Assembly (NCBI RefSeq): GCF_937980635.1
Contig: NZ_CALJPG010000012.1
Coordinates: forward strand, 1-48,951
Reading direction: 5' to 3'
Length of the DNA stretch: 48,951 nt
DNA from: an uncultured Campylobacter sp.
GTDB taxonomy: Bacteria; Campylobacterota; Campylobacteria; Campylobacterales; Campylobacteraceae
The notes beneath the pieces were generated by a model. The model was given only the letters and a program-made list of their open reading frames with translations, ran no database searches and was not told the DNA's origin. Position numbers and translations under genes: made by a program. Within the stretch, counting starts at the first letter, position 1. Each line of letters begins with the position of its first letter. Shown piece after piece: positions 1-7,507 of this stretch.

Positions 1-595
1 GCGAGGTCACGGGCCCGAAAATATATCTCATTTTTGCTCCATGATTTGATTTGCGGGGTCTGTTACTCGCGCGCAGAATTTTGCTTTAAATTTCGCTTTA
101 AATTTTGCTTCCGCATGCCAAAATTCGGCGCCGCTTTTATGCGAAATTTCACTTCTACGCACCGCCCCGCTACGACGAAATTTTAAGCTTAGAGCTTTGA
201 ATTTATCCTTAAATTTGGGGCGTGGAGCCATAAATTTAATATGCGGGCTAAATTTAAACTCGCAAGCTCGCGGTATTTTACGCCGCCACATACATAGCGC
301 GTAAAATTTTAAGCCTCGCTTAATGTAAAAGCGGCATAAAATTTCAAATTTAGGCTAAATTTTAAAATTTAGCGATACCGCCGCGCAAAACGGCGCAGAA
401 TTTTAAAATTTTAAAGCTTTGCGTTCCGCGAGCTGTTTTAACGGCGTGAAAGCGGTGCAAAATTTAAAATTTATGGGCAGCGGAAAAGATCGTGCGGAAG
501 CAAAGCAGGCTGACCCGGGCGAGTGAAATTTTAAATTACGGCTCTATGAAATTTCACAGTGGCGCGCTGCAAGCGAGCTCTCGCAAAATAAGATC
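1..595. other. Intergenic region dense in RAATTY hexamers
   Basis: I see no convincing gene here. The stretch is made of short GC-rich pieces joined by AAATTT, GAATTT and AAATTC; a hand count gives about 21 RAATTY hexamers in the first 600 bases, where under one is expected by chance. A 264-base open frame on the minus strand (28-291) encodes a Lys/Phe/Ala-rich peptide that is just these words translated, so I do not call it. Confidence 0.7.
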
Positions 596-1642
596 TTAGC
601 GCGCGCTTAGCTCGTGCACCAGATCCACCAGATATTTGGCGTTTTGCACGCTTACGTCGGGCAAAATTCCATGGCCTAGATTAAAGATATGCGCAGCACC
701 CTTCATCGCTGCTAAAATCTCGCGCACGCCCGTTTCTATCGTGCCGCGATCGTATAGCCGCATCGGCTCCAGGTTGCCCTGAAGCGCAAATTTGCCCCCG
801 AGCTGCTCGCGCGCAAGCCCCATAGGAGTGCTCCAATCCACGCCCCATACGTCAAAGCTCGCTGCGCCGCGATACGCCGCGATACGGCTCAGCCGCGACA
901 TCTGCGCGCCCGTGCCCTTGGCAAAGACGATGAGCGGGATATGCGGGAATTTCGCTTTTAAAAATTCCGTGATTTCCAAGATGTATCGCCAGCCGAACTC
1001 CTCGTACGCGCTCGGCTCCAGCGCACCCGCCCAGCTATCGAAGATCTGCACCGCATCGACGCCCGAGCCGATCTGGCGCGCCAGATAAAGCTTCGTCGCC
1101 TCCGTAACGAGGCGCAAAATTTCATGCAGAAGCTGCGGATTTTCGTAGAGCATCCTTTTGCAAATGGCGTAATTTTTACTGCCGCCGCCCTCGATCATAT
1201 AGGTAGCGATCGTCCACGGCGCGCCGCAAAAGCCGATGAGCGCTTTGTCCGCGACAAGGCGAGAGCGAGTAAGCGAGATCGTATCATAAACGTATCCGAG
1301 CTCCGCCGCGGCCTTTTGCGGATCAAGGCGCGCCAAATCGCCCCGGGAGCGGATCGGATCGCTAAAGCGCGGTCCCTCGCCCGCTTCGAAGCGCAGATTC
1401 ATCCCCATCTGCATCGGCACTACCAAAATATCGCTAAATAAAATCGCCGCATCGACGCCCAAAATCTCCACGGGCTGGATCGTTACCTCGCTAGCGGCGC
1501 GATAGTCGCGGCACAGGCTCAAAAAATCGCCCGCCCTCTCGCGCACCGCCATGTATTGCGGCAGGTAGCGCCCCGCCTGGCGCATCATCCAAATGGGCGT
1601 GTATGGGGTCTCTTTGCCGAAGCATGCGTCGATGAAAACCAT
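596..1642 (-). CDS. hemE: Uroporphyrinogen decarboxylase
   Basis: Cytoplasmic enzyme of heme synthesis that removes four carboxyl groups from uroporphyrinogen III to give coproporphyrinogen III. The 348-residue length is normal for the family. The signature RQAGRYLPQY is at residues 21-30, and the catalytic aspartate of the family is at about D71 in the motif ILFSDIL. A glycine-rich GGGSKNY stretch follows in the middle of the TIM barrel. The ATG is preceded by an AAAGGA ribosome site. It lies just after a YqhA-type membrane gene on the same strand with two bases between them, so the two are probably cotranscribed, without an obvious functional link. The protein is complete and unremarkable. 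Recognition is firm. Confidence 0.97.
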   Translation of the reverse strand: MVFIDACFGKETPYTPIWMMRQAGRYLPQYMAVRERAGDFLSLCRDYRAASEVTIQPVEILGVDAAILFSDILVVPMQMGMNLRFEAGEGPRFSDPIRSRGDLARLDPQKAAAELGYVYDTISLTRSRLVADKALIGFCGAPWTIATYMIEGGGSKNYAICKRMLYENPQLLHEILRLVTEATKLYLARQIGSGVDAVQIFDSWAGALEPSAYEEFGWRYILEITEFLKAKFPHIPLIVFAKGTGAQMSRLSRIAAYRGAASFDVWGVDWSTPMGLAREQLGGKFALQGNLEPMRLYDRGTIETGVREILAAMKGAAHIFNLGHGILPDVSVQNAKYLVDLVHELSAR

Positions 1643-1644
1643 TT

Positions 1645-2136
1645 TTATCCTTTAAATTTACTCAAAATATACAAAGCTAAACAAACCGCAAAGATAGCTC
1701 CTGCGAGCAAAAGCATATCCAAAGGGGTAGTAAAATCGGTGTGCAAAATTCGCTTGAAAAAATCCACTACGAGCACCATTATAATGACGCTGCCGAGTTT
1801 GTGCTTCAGCTCCTCGAGCGAGGCGATCTTTAAAACTTGCAAATTTAGATCCACAAACTCGTCGATAAACAGCTCGTAAATTCCAAATACGAAGATTAGC
1901 AGCACGATAGCGACCAAATATAGATCGATCGCCGTTATTATCTCGCTTAAAATATCGACGTAAAACGCTCGCTCGCTCTGCGGAGCTAGAAAAAATTCTA
2001 CGATTTTATAGATCGCCGAGCCGATTTCGTAGCTTGCCGTCACAAATATCGCTGCGCCTGCCGCGATGCAAAAAAGCACGGGCAGGAGGGTTAAAAATTT
2101 GCTGCAAAGTAAAAATTTTTCAAATAGAGTTTTCAT
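1645..2136 (-). CDS. YqhA/UPF0114-family inner-membrane protein
   Basis: A 163-residue membrane protein with about four hydrophobic segments (residues 14-33, 71-90, 114-128 and 139-158). The second segment is followed by an acidic stretch and a conserved-looking block (ELKHKLGSVIIMVLVVDFF) that I associate with the YqhA/UPF0114 family, whose function is not known. The start is supported by an AAGGAAAAA sequence directly upstream of the ATG. It precedes hemE with two bases between them. I infer inner-membrane location from the helices; I cannot assign a substrate. The family call is from memory of its sequence pattern. Confidence 0.75.
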   Translation of the reverse strand: MKTLFEKFLLCSKFLTLLPVLFCIAAGAAIFVTASYEIGSAIYKIVEFFLAPQSERAFYVDILSEIITAIDLYLVAIVLLIFVFGIYELFIDEFVDLNLQVLKIASLEELKHKLGSVIIMVLVVDFFKRILHTDFTTPLDMLLLAGAIFAVCLALYILSKFKG

Positions 2137-2440
2137 TTTTTCCTTAAATTTTAATTCGGGATTATCCGCTCCGCAAACGAATGTATAAATTTAAAAGCCG
2201 CTCTATGCCGAAGTGTCCGTTTAAATTTACACTCGTTTGCAATCACGTAAATTTACCCCATTTGATGGCGTCCGTTTGAGTCTTTAAAATTTTGCGCCAG
2301 GTTAAAGGCGCAAAATTTCAGCTCACGGCGTTAAATTTTAATTAGGCTGATTTGCAAATTTTATTCGCCAGATCTCGGCGCCGAAATCACGCGCGCGACT
2401 GTATTCGCGTGCAAAAACTCGGCAGCCTTGCTAAATTATC
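2137..2440. other. Intergenic region between asd and the yqhA-like gene
   Basis: About 300 bases without a gene. It contains many AAATTT words and the start region of the yqhA-like/hemE transcription unit. I see no strong terminator for asd by eye. Confidence 0.6.
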
Positions 2441-3472
2441 CTACTTATCTTGCTGCATATCGATCCAGCGAAGCGCGATGCGCACGGCGTTCGTAGCCGC
2501 TCCGACGCGGATCTGATCGGCGCTGCACCAAAGATGCAGAATTTTATCGTCGAAATTGTCCCTGCGGAGCCTGCCGACGTAGGTTTCGTTCGTATCGCTA
2601 GAAAGCAACGGCATCGGGTACTCGTTTTTGCTCGGATCGTCTGCAAGCACGATGCTAGGCGCGTTTCTTAAAATTTCTCGCACGCGGCTAATCTCAAAAT
2701 CTTTTTTAAATTTTATCGTGATCGCCTCGCTGTGGCTGCGAAGCACCGGCACGCGCACGCAGGTAGCCGAAACGGCGAAGTTTTTATGCAAAATTTTCTG
2801 CGTTTCGTTCACCATCTTCATCTCTTCTTTGGTGTAGTCGTTGTCCAAAAATACATCGATGTGCGGGATGACATTCATCGCGATCTGATGCGGGAAAACC
2901 TTCGGCTCGCACTCATCAAGCTTAAAAGCGAAAAACTGCTGCAACTGCTCTACAAGCTCGCTCATACCCTCTTTACCTGCGCCGCTTGTCGCCTGGTAGG
3001 TGCTTACGTCCACGCGCTCGATATCAAACGCGTCATCAAGCGGCTTAAGAATTTGAACCATCTGGATGGTAGAGCAGTTCGGATTAGCGATGATGCCTGT
3101 CTCTTCCCATAGTTTTATATCCTGCGGGTTGCACTCCGGCACTACGAGTGGGACGTCCTCTTGCATACGAAAGTGGCTCGTGTTGTCGATCACCACCGCA
3201 CCGCTTGCCGCCGCAAATGGCACGTAATGCGCCGAAATGGAGCCGCCCGCGCTAAAAAATGCGATGTCGATCTCGTTTTCGTCGAAGGTGCTGTCCGTTA
3301 GCTCCCTCACGACGTATTCTTTGCCGCGGAATTCCACCTTCTCGCCCGCGCTCTTTGCGCTTGCAAGCGGCAGTATGTCCTTTACGGGGAAGTTCATCTC
3401 GTCTAAGACGCGCAAAATCTCCTCGCCTACGGCGCCGGTAGCGCCTACGATGGCGATATTGTAACTACTCAT
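2441..3472 (-). CDS. asd: Aspartate-semialdehyde dehydrogenase
   Basis: NADPH-dependent enzyme that reduces aspartyl phosphate to aspartate semialdehyde, feeding lysine/diaminopimelate, threonine and methionine synthesis. The 343 residues begin with a Rossmann nucleotide-binding motif (GATGAVGEEIL, residues 10-20). The active-site cysteine is C133 in the block PNCSTIQMV, and the TYQATSGAG block that follows is typical of bacterial enzymes. Its ATG overlaps the end of gyrA by eight bases, so the two are translationally coupled and share a transcript. The 3' end has no tight downstream partner. The protein is full length with all key residues visible. Confidence 0.97.
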   Translation of the reverse strand: MSSYNIAIVGATGAVGEEILRVLDEMNFPVKDILPLASAKSAGEKVEFRGKEYVVRELTDSTFDENEIDIAFFSAGGSISAHYVPFAAASGAVVIDNTSHFRMQEDVPLVVPECNPQDIKLWEETGIIANPNCSTIQMVQILKPLDDAFDIERVDVSTYQATSGAGKEGMSELVEQLQQFFAFKLDECEPKVFPHQIAMNVIPHIDVFLDNDYTKEEMKMVNETQKILHKNFAVSATCVRVPVLRSHSEAITIKFKKDFEISRVREILRNAPSIVLADDPSKNEYPMPLLSSDTNETYVGRLRRDNFDDKILHLWCSADQIRVGAATNAVRIALRWIDMQQDK

Positions 3473-6209
3473 CCTCTCCTCCTTTTAAAATTTCATCGCT
3501 AGGGCCGTCGCTCTGCGAATTTTTACTATCTAAATTTGAATTTAATAAATTTTCATCCTGCGCAAGCTCGTCCGCTTCGCCCTCGTCGCCCTCCTCGGCT
3601 TTCGGGCAGGTCGCGATGCTTACGACGTCGTCGCCCTCGACATTTACGACGATGACGCCGCTGGTATTGCGGCCCGCTTTGCGGATGCTTTGCATATCTA
3701 CGCGGATCATCTTGCCGCTGGTGGTTAGCGCCATGAGATCCATCTCCTCATCGACCATCACGACGCCGATGAGCTCGCCCGTGCGGTTGGTGAGTTTCAT
3801 GCAGATGACGCCCTTGCCGCCGCGGTTTGTGAGGCGATACTCGCTCGCGGTCGTGCGCTTGCCGATACCCTTTTGGCTCACGCTTAAAATTTCTTGCATA
3901 TCGCTTAGAATAAACGCGGCACCAATGACCTCGTCGCCTTTTTCTTTAAATTTAATCCCTTTTACGCCGCGAGCGATGCGCCCCATCTGGCGAATTTTAT
4001 TTAGATTAAATTTAAGACACATTCCCTTTTTCGTAGCGATGAAGAGCATATTTTCGTTAGCGCTTTGCGGCTCGCCCTCTTGCGCGCCCTCGTCTTGCGA
4101 AATTTCATCTGAAATTTCATTCTCGCTTCCCTCTAAAATATCCTGCTCAGTTTGCTCTAGAATTTCTTCAGCCTCGCCGCCGTCCAGATCGTCGCCGCTT
4201 AGAGCGCCTCCTTTGTAGTTTTGCATCTCCTCGGCGCTGTTTGGAGCGATGAGGGCGGTTACTAGCGTATCGTCCTCATCTAGGCTGATAGCGCGGATGC
4301 CGAGCGAGCGGATATTTTTAAACTCGCTTAAATTCGTGCGTTTTACGATACCGTTGCGAGTGAAAAATACGAGCGACTTGCTCGGATCAAAATCGGTCGT
4401 AGGGATGATCGCCATGATCTTTTCGTCCGCGCCGAGCTGGATTAAATTTACTACCGCCTTGCCCTTTGCGGTGCGCGAGCCCTCCGGAATTTTATAAACT
4501 TTGAGCCAGTAAAGCTGTCCGCGGTCGGTGATAAACATAAGCGTATCGTGGGTGTTGGACGTAAAAAAGCTCTCGATGAAGTCGTCATCGTACGTCGTAA
4601 CCGCCACGCGCCCCTTGCCGCCGCGCTTTTGCTTCTCGTAAGTCTTGCTAGGCACGCGCTTGATGTAGCCGCGGTGAGTGATCGTAACGACCATATTTTC
4701 ATTCGCGATAAGATCTTCGATGTCGATATCCTCGTAGTCATCGACGATTTCGGTGATGCGCGGGCATCTGAATTTATCCTTGATCTCCAAAAGCTCATCT
4801 TTGATGATGCCCTCAATCAGCTCCTCGCTCTTTAGGATCGCGTCAAGCCGCTTTATCTCGGCTAAAATTTCTTTTAGCTCCTCCTCGATCTTTTCACGCT
4901 CAAGCCCCGTTAGGCGGCTTAGCCTCATATCCAAAATCGCGCCCGATTGCGCCTCGCTGAGGCCGAATCTGCTCATTAAATTTTCGCGCGCGACGTTGGT
5001 GTCGGCGGAGTTTCTAATTACGTCGATCACTTCGTCGATATTATCTAGCGCGATCTTTAAGCCCTCCAAGATGTGCGCTCTAGCGCGCGCTTTTTGAAGC
5101 TCAAAAATCGTGCGGCGGATGATGACGGTTTTTCTGTGGTTCAAAAACAGCTTCAAAAGCTCTATAAGCGTGAAAATCTTCGGCTCCTTGCCGTCGATTG
5201 CGAGCATTATCACGCCGAAGGTCGCCTCCATCGTAGTTTGCTTAAATAGATTATTCAGCACGATCTCGCTCATCGCGTCGCGCTTAAGCTCGATTACTAC
5301 GCGAATTCCGTCGCGATCGCTCTCGTCGCGCACTTCGGAGATGCCTTCGATCTGCTTTTCTTTTACGAGATCCGCGATCTGCTCGATTAAGCGCGCTTTA
5401 TTTGTCTGATACGGCAGCTCGTCAATTACGATGACGTCTTTACTAGCCTTTTTTTCGATATGGGTTTTAGCGCGAATTTTAACGCGCCCTCTGCCCGTTT
5501 TATACGCCTCGATAATCCCTTTTTTGCCGTAGATGATGCCGCCGGTCGGAAAATCGGGACCCTTGATCTCGCCCATGATCTCCTCTAGGCTTGCGTTTTT
5601 ATTCTCAAGCAGTATCAAAAGACCGCCCACGAGCTCATCTAGGCTGTGCGGTGGGATATTCGTCGCCATTCCGACGGCGATTCCGCTCGAGCCGTTAAGC
5701 AGCAAATTCGGCACGCGCGCAGGCAGGACGTCGGGCTCGTTCAGGCTCTCGTCGTAGTTCGGCACGAAATCGACCGTCTCTTTGTCTAGGTCTTTTAGCA
5801 GCTCCTCGGCTAGCGGCGTCATACGCGCTTCGGTATACCTCATCGCCGCCGCGCCGTCGCCGTCGATCGAACCAAAGTTACCCTGCCCGTCCACGGAAGG
5901 AATTCTCATCGAAAAGCTCTGCGCCATTCGCACGAGCGCGTCGTAAACGGCGGTATCGCCGTGCGGATGGTATTTACCGATGACATCGCCTACGATACGA
6001 GCGGATTTTTTGTATGGCTGGCGAGAGCCTACGCCAAGATCGTTCATCGCGTATAAAATTCGCCTATGCACCGGCTTTAGGCCGTCTCTGGCGTCCGGCA
6101 GCGCACGACCGATGATAACGCTCATCGAGTAATCAAGATAGCTCGTCTTGATCGATTCTTCGACGTCGATATCGATGATCTCCTGATTTTCAAACATATT
6201 TGATTGCAT
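3465..6209 (-). CDS. gyrA: DNA gyrase subunit A
   Basis: Breakage-reunion subunit of gyrase (A2B2), which introduces negative supercoils. The catalytic tyrosine is Y125 in AAMRYTEARM. The quinolone region reads HPHGDTAVYD, with T86 and D90 at the same numbers as in C. jejuni, meaning no classical resistance substitution. The GyrA-box (QKRGGKG) opens the C-terminal beta-pinwheel. At 914 residues it is longer than most because of two acidic additions: a loop inside the pinwheel rich in Glu/Asp/Ser (DNA about 4080-4220) and an Asn/Ser/Asp/Glu-rich tail (DNA about 3470-3600). Both contain RAATTY words. The start ATG has an AAGGAT site. comF lies upstream on the same strand but a TATAAT box separates them, and asd follows with an overlap. 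Confidence 0.98.
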   Translation of the reverse strand: MQSNMFENQEIIDIDVEESIKTSYLDYSMSVIIGRALPDARDGLKPVHRRILYAMNDLGVGSRQPYKKSARIVGDVIGKYHPHGDTAVYDALVRMAQSFSMRIPSVDGQGNFGSIDGDGAAAMRYTEARMTPLAEELLKDLDKETVDFVPNYDESLNEPDVLPARVPNLLLNGSSGIAVGMATNIPPHSLDELVGGLLILLENKNASLEEIMGEIKGPDFPTGGIIYGKKGIIEAYKTGRGRVKIRAKTHIEKKASKDVIVIDELPYQTNKARLIEQIADLVKEKQIEGISEVRDESDRDGIRVVIELKRDAMSEIVLNNLFKQTTMEATFGVIMLAIDGKEPKIFTLIELLKLFLNHRKTVIIRRTIFELQKARARAHILEGLKIALDNIDEVIDVIRNSADTNVARENLMSRFGLSEAQSGAILDMRLSRLTGLEREKIEEELKEILAEIKRLDAILKSEELIEGIIKDELLEIKDKFRCPRITEIVDDYEDIDIEDLIANENMVVTITHRGYIKRVPSKTYEKQKRGGKGRVAVTTYDDDFIESFFTSNTHDTLMFITDRGQLYWLKVYKIPEGSRTAKGKAVVNLIQLGADEKIMAIIPTTDFDPSKSLVFFTRNGIVKRTNLSEFKNIRSLGIRAISLDEDDTLVTALIAPNSAEEMQNYKGGALSGDDLDGGEAEEILEQTEQDILEGSENEISDEISQDEGAQEGEPQSANENMLFIATKKGMCLKFNLNKIRQMGRIARGVKGIKFKEKGDEVIGAAFILSDMQEILSVSQKGIGKRTTASEYRLTNRGGKGVICMKLTNRTGELIGVVMVDEEMDLMALTTSGKMIRVDMQSIRKAGRNTSGVIVVNVEGDDVVSIATCPKAEEGDEGEADELAQDENLLNSNLDSKNSQSDGPSDEILKGGEDE

Positions 6210-6236
6210 AAATATCCTTTTAAATTTTAAAGCGCG

Positions 6237-6242
6237 ATTATA
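6237..6242 (-). promoter_or_regulatory. Putative sigma-70 -10 box of gyrA
   Basis: On the minus strand the sequence reads TATAAT, about 28 bases before the gyrA ATG and just beyond the end of comF. A perfect -10 hexamer with no clear -35 is typical in Campylobacter. Found by eye only. Confidence 0.6.
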
Positions 6243-6247
6243 GCGAA

Positions 6248-6865
6248 TTATTCTTTTGCATTAGCTAAAACCAAGCCGCATACGGGCGTAAAGCCGCCCT
6301 GCATTAAAGTCTCGCGCGCTTGCAGCATGCTAAGGCCCGAGGTAATGATGTCGTCTACTAGGATTACGGGGAATTGCGGCGGGGTTAAAATTTTAAAATT
6401 TCGCTTGTGCTTTAGGCGAAATTCCAGACTCTGCCCGCTGTATTTGACGCGGTTTTGCGCGCGCAGGCAGTGAAATTTAGGCCCCACAAGCTCGCTTTTT
6501 AGTGCACGGGCTAAGATCGCCGTGTGTGAATAGCCACTGCGTGCGTCATCATCTAGCGGCACGGCGTTAAATTTAAAAACCCCGTTCGTTTTAAACGCTT
6601 CGTAGTTTTGCGGATTTGCTGAAATTTCGCGCTGCAGATGAAGCGGGAATTTTGCTAAGCTTAAAGAGGCTATGCGCGCAAGCACCGCAGCGCCGTATTC
6701 GTGATGTTTAGAAAGTATAAGCTCTCGAATTTCGGAGTAGCCGTAGTAGTAAAACACGCTAAAGCCCTCTACTTGCCGCATACTTAGGCGGCACTCGGCT
6801 AAATTTGCGGCGCAGGCGGCACAGATCGTGCGCAGGCTAAACGCGCCGCAATTTACGCAGCGCAT
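6248..6865 (-). CDS. comF: ComF-family phosphoribosyltransferase
   Basis: ComF/GntX-type protein of 205 residues. A four-cysteine zinc ribbon opens it (C3, C6, C15, C18), and a PRPP-binding loop VILVDDIITSG lies at residues 167-177 near the C-terminus, the normal architecture. ComF proteins are required for natural transformation in several bacteria, acting in the cytoplasm on incoming single-stranded DNA, although the exact reaction is uncertain. Its ATG follows directly after the stop codon of the upstream lipoprotein gene with no gap, so the two are coupled. Its presence agrees with a transformable organism, relevant to the RAATTY words in this window. Confidence 0.88.
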   Translation of the reverse strand: MRCVNCGAFSLRTICAACAANLAECRLSMRQVEGFSVFYYYGYSEIRELILSKHHEYGAAVLARIASLSLAKFPLHLQREISANPQNYEAFKTNGVFKFNAVPLDDDARSGYSHTAILARALKSELVGPKFHCLRAQNRVKYSGQSLEFRLKHKRNFKILTPPQFPVILVDDIITSGLSMLQARETLMQGGFTPVCGLVLANAKE

Positions 6866-7414
6866 CTAAAGCGTCAAGATGATTTGATCGGCGGATTTTT
6901 TGACGATGTCGCCAAGTAAGCTTTGCACAAAAGGATTAAGCGATCTAGCCGTGCGAAGCGCGGTAAATTGGCTCTGATCCTGCGAAACGCGCTTGGTCGT
7001 AGTTTTGTTGCCCTGCACGATAGAAATCGCGATCTCGCCTCTTGCGCTCATATTTTCCTTCGAGTAGCCGTTGATCGCTGCCGAGATGCTTCTGATATTT
7101 ACGGTTACGATATTCGGGCTTGCAGGATCAATCCTTACGCCGCGAGCCTCAAGCTCCGCGCGCAAAGCCTTATCGAACCACGCCGAGAGATTGTTTTTTA
7201 AAAGCACTTCATCGACGAGTTTGCCGTCGTTGTCGTTTATAACGGCGATTACCATCTGATTTTCGCGCTGATCGTTGATCGCGTTGATATTTACCGACTT
7301 GCCGCTTACGGTCTGATCGGCCTTAGAAAGATACGGATTTAGGCTAATGACGCTGCTGGTTTGCGAGCAAGCGACAAAAAATAGCGCAAAGACGCCGAGT
7401 AAAAATTCTTTCAT
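6866..7414 (-). CDS. YajG-like lipoprotein
   Basis: A 182-residue lipoprotein. I start it at the ATG at 7414, because the protein then begins with a lipoprotein signal peptide ending in the lipobox FFVAC (lipidated Cys16), and an AAGGA site lies just upstream; the longer open frame would run into the divergent dnaX gene. The body is a mixed alpha/beta fold with a central VTVNIRSISAAINGYSKE-like segment that resembles YajG-family outer-membrane-associated lipoproteins of unknown role. It ends exactly where comF begins. The lipoprotein call is firm; the family call is moderate. Confidence 0.7.
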   Translation of the reverse strand: MKEFLLGVFALFFVACSQTSSVISLNPYLSKADQTVSGKSVNINAINDQRENQMVIAVINDNDGKLVDEVLLKNNLSAWFDKALRAELEARGVRIDPASPNIVTVNIRSISAAINGYSKENMSARGEIAISIVQGNKTTTKRVSQDQSQFTALRTARSLNPFVQSLLGDIVKKSADQIILTL

Positions 7415-7479
7415 TTCGATCCTTTTTCTGAAATTCGGGCGCATTGTAGCACTAAATTTAAAATTTATAGATTTTTTTG

Positions 7480-7485
7480 TATCAT
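7480..7485 (+). promoter_or_regulatory. Putative -10 box of dnaX
   Basis: TATCAT preceded by a run of T ending in TG, 22 bases before the dnaX start codon. A T-rich stretch before the -10 is characteristic of Campylobacter promoters. Found by eye. Confidence 0.45.
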
Positions 7486-7507
7486 TAGCAGAATCAAAGG
7501 AGAAATT

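Noticed and set aside
28..291. 87-codon minus-strand frame
   Set aside because: Lys/Phe-rich translation of AAATTT words; no ribosome site or known domain.
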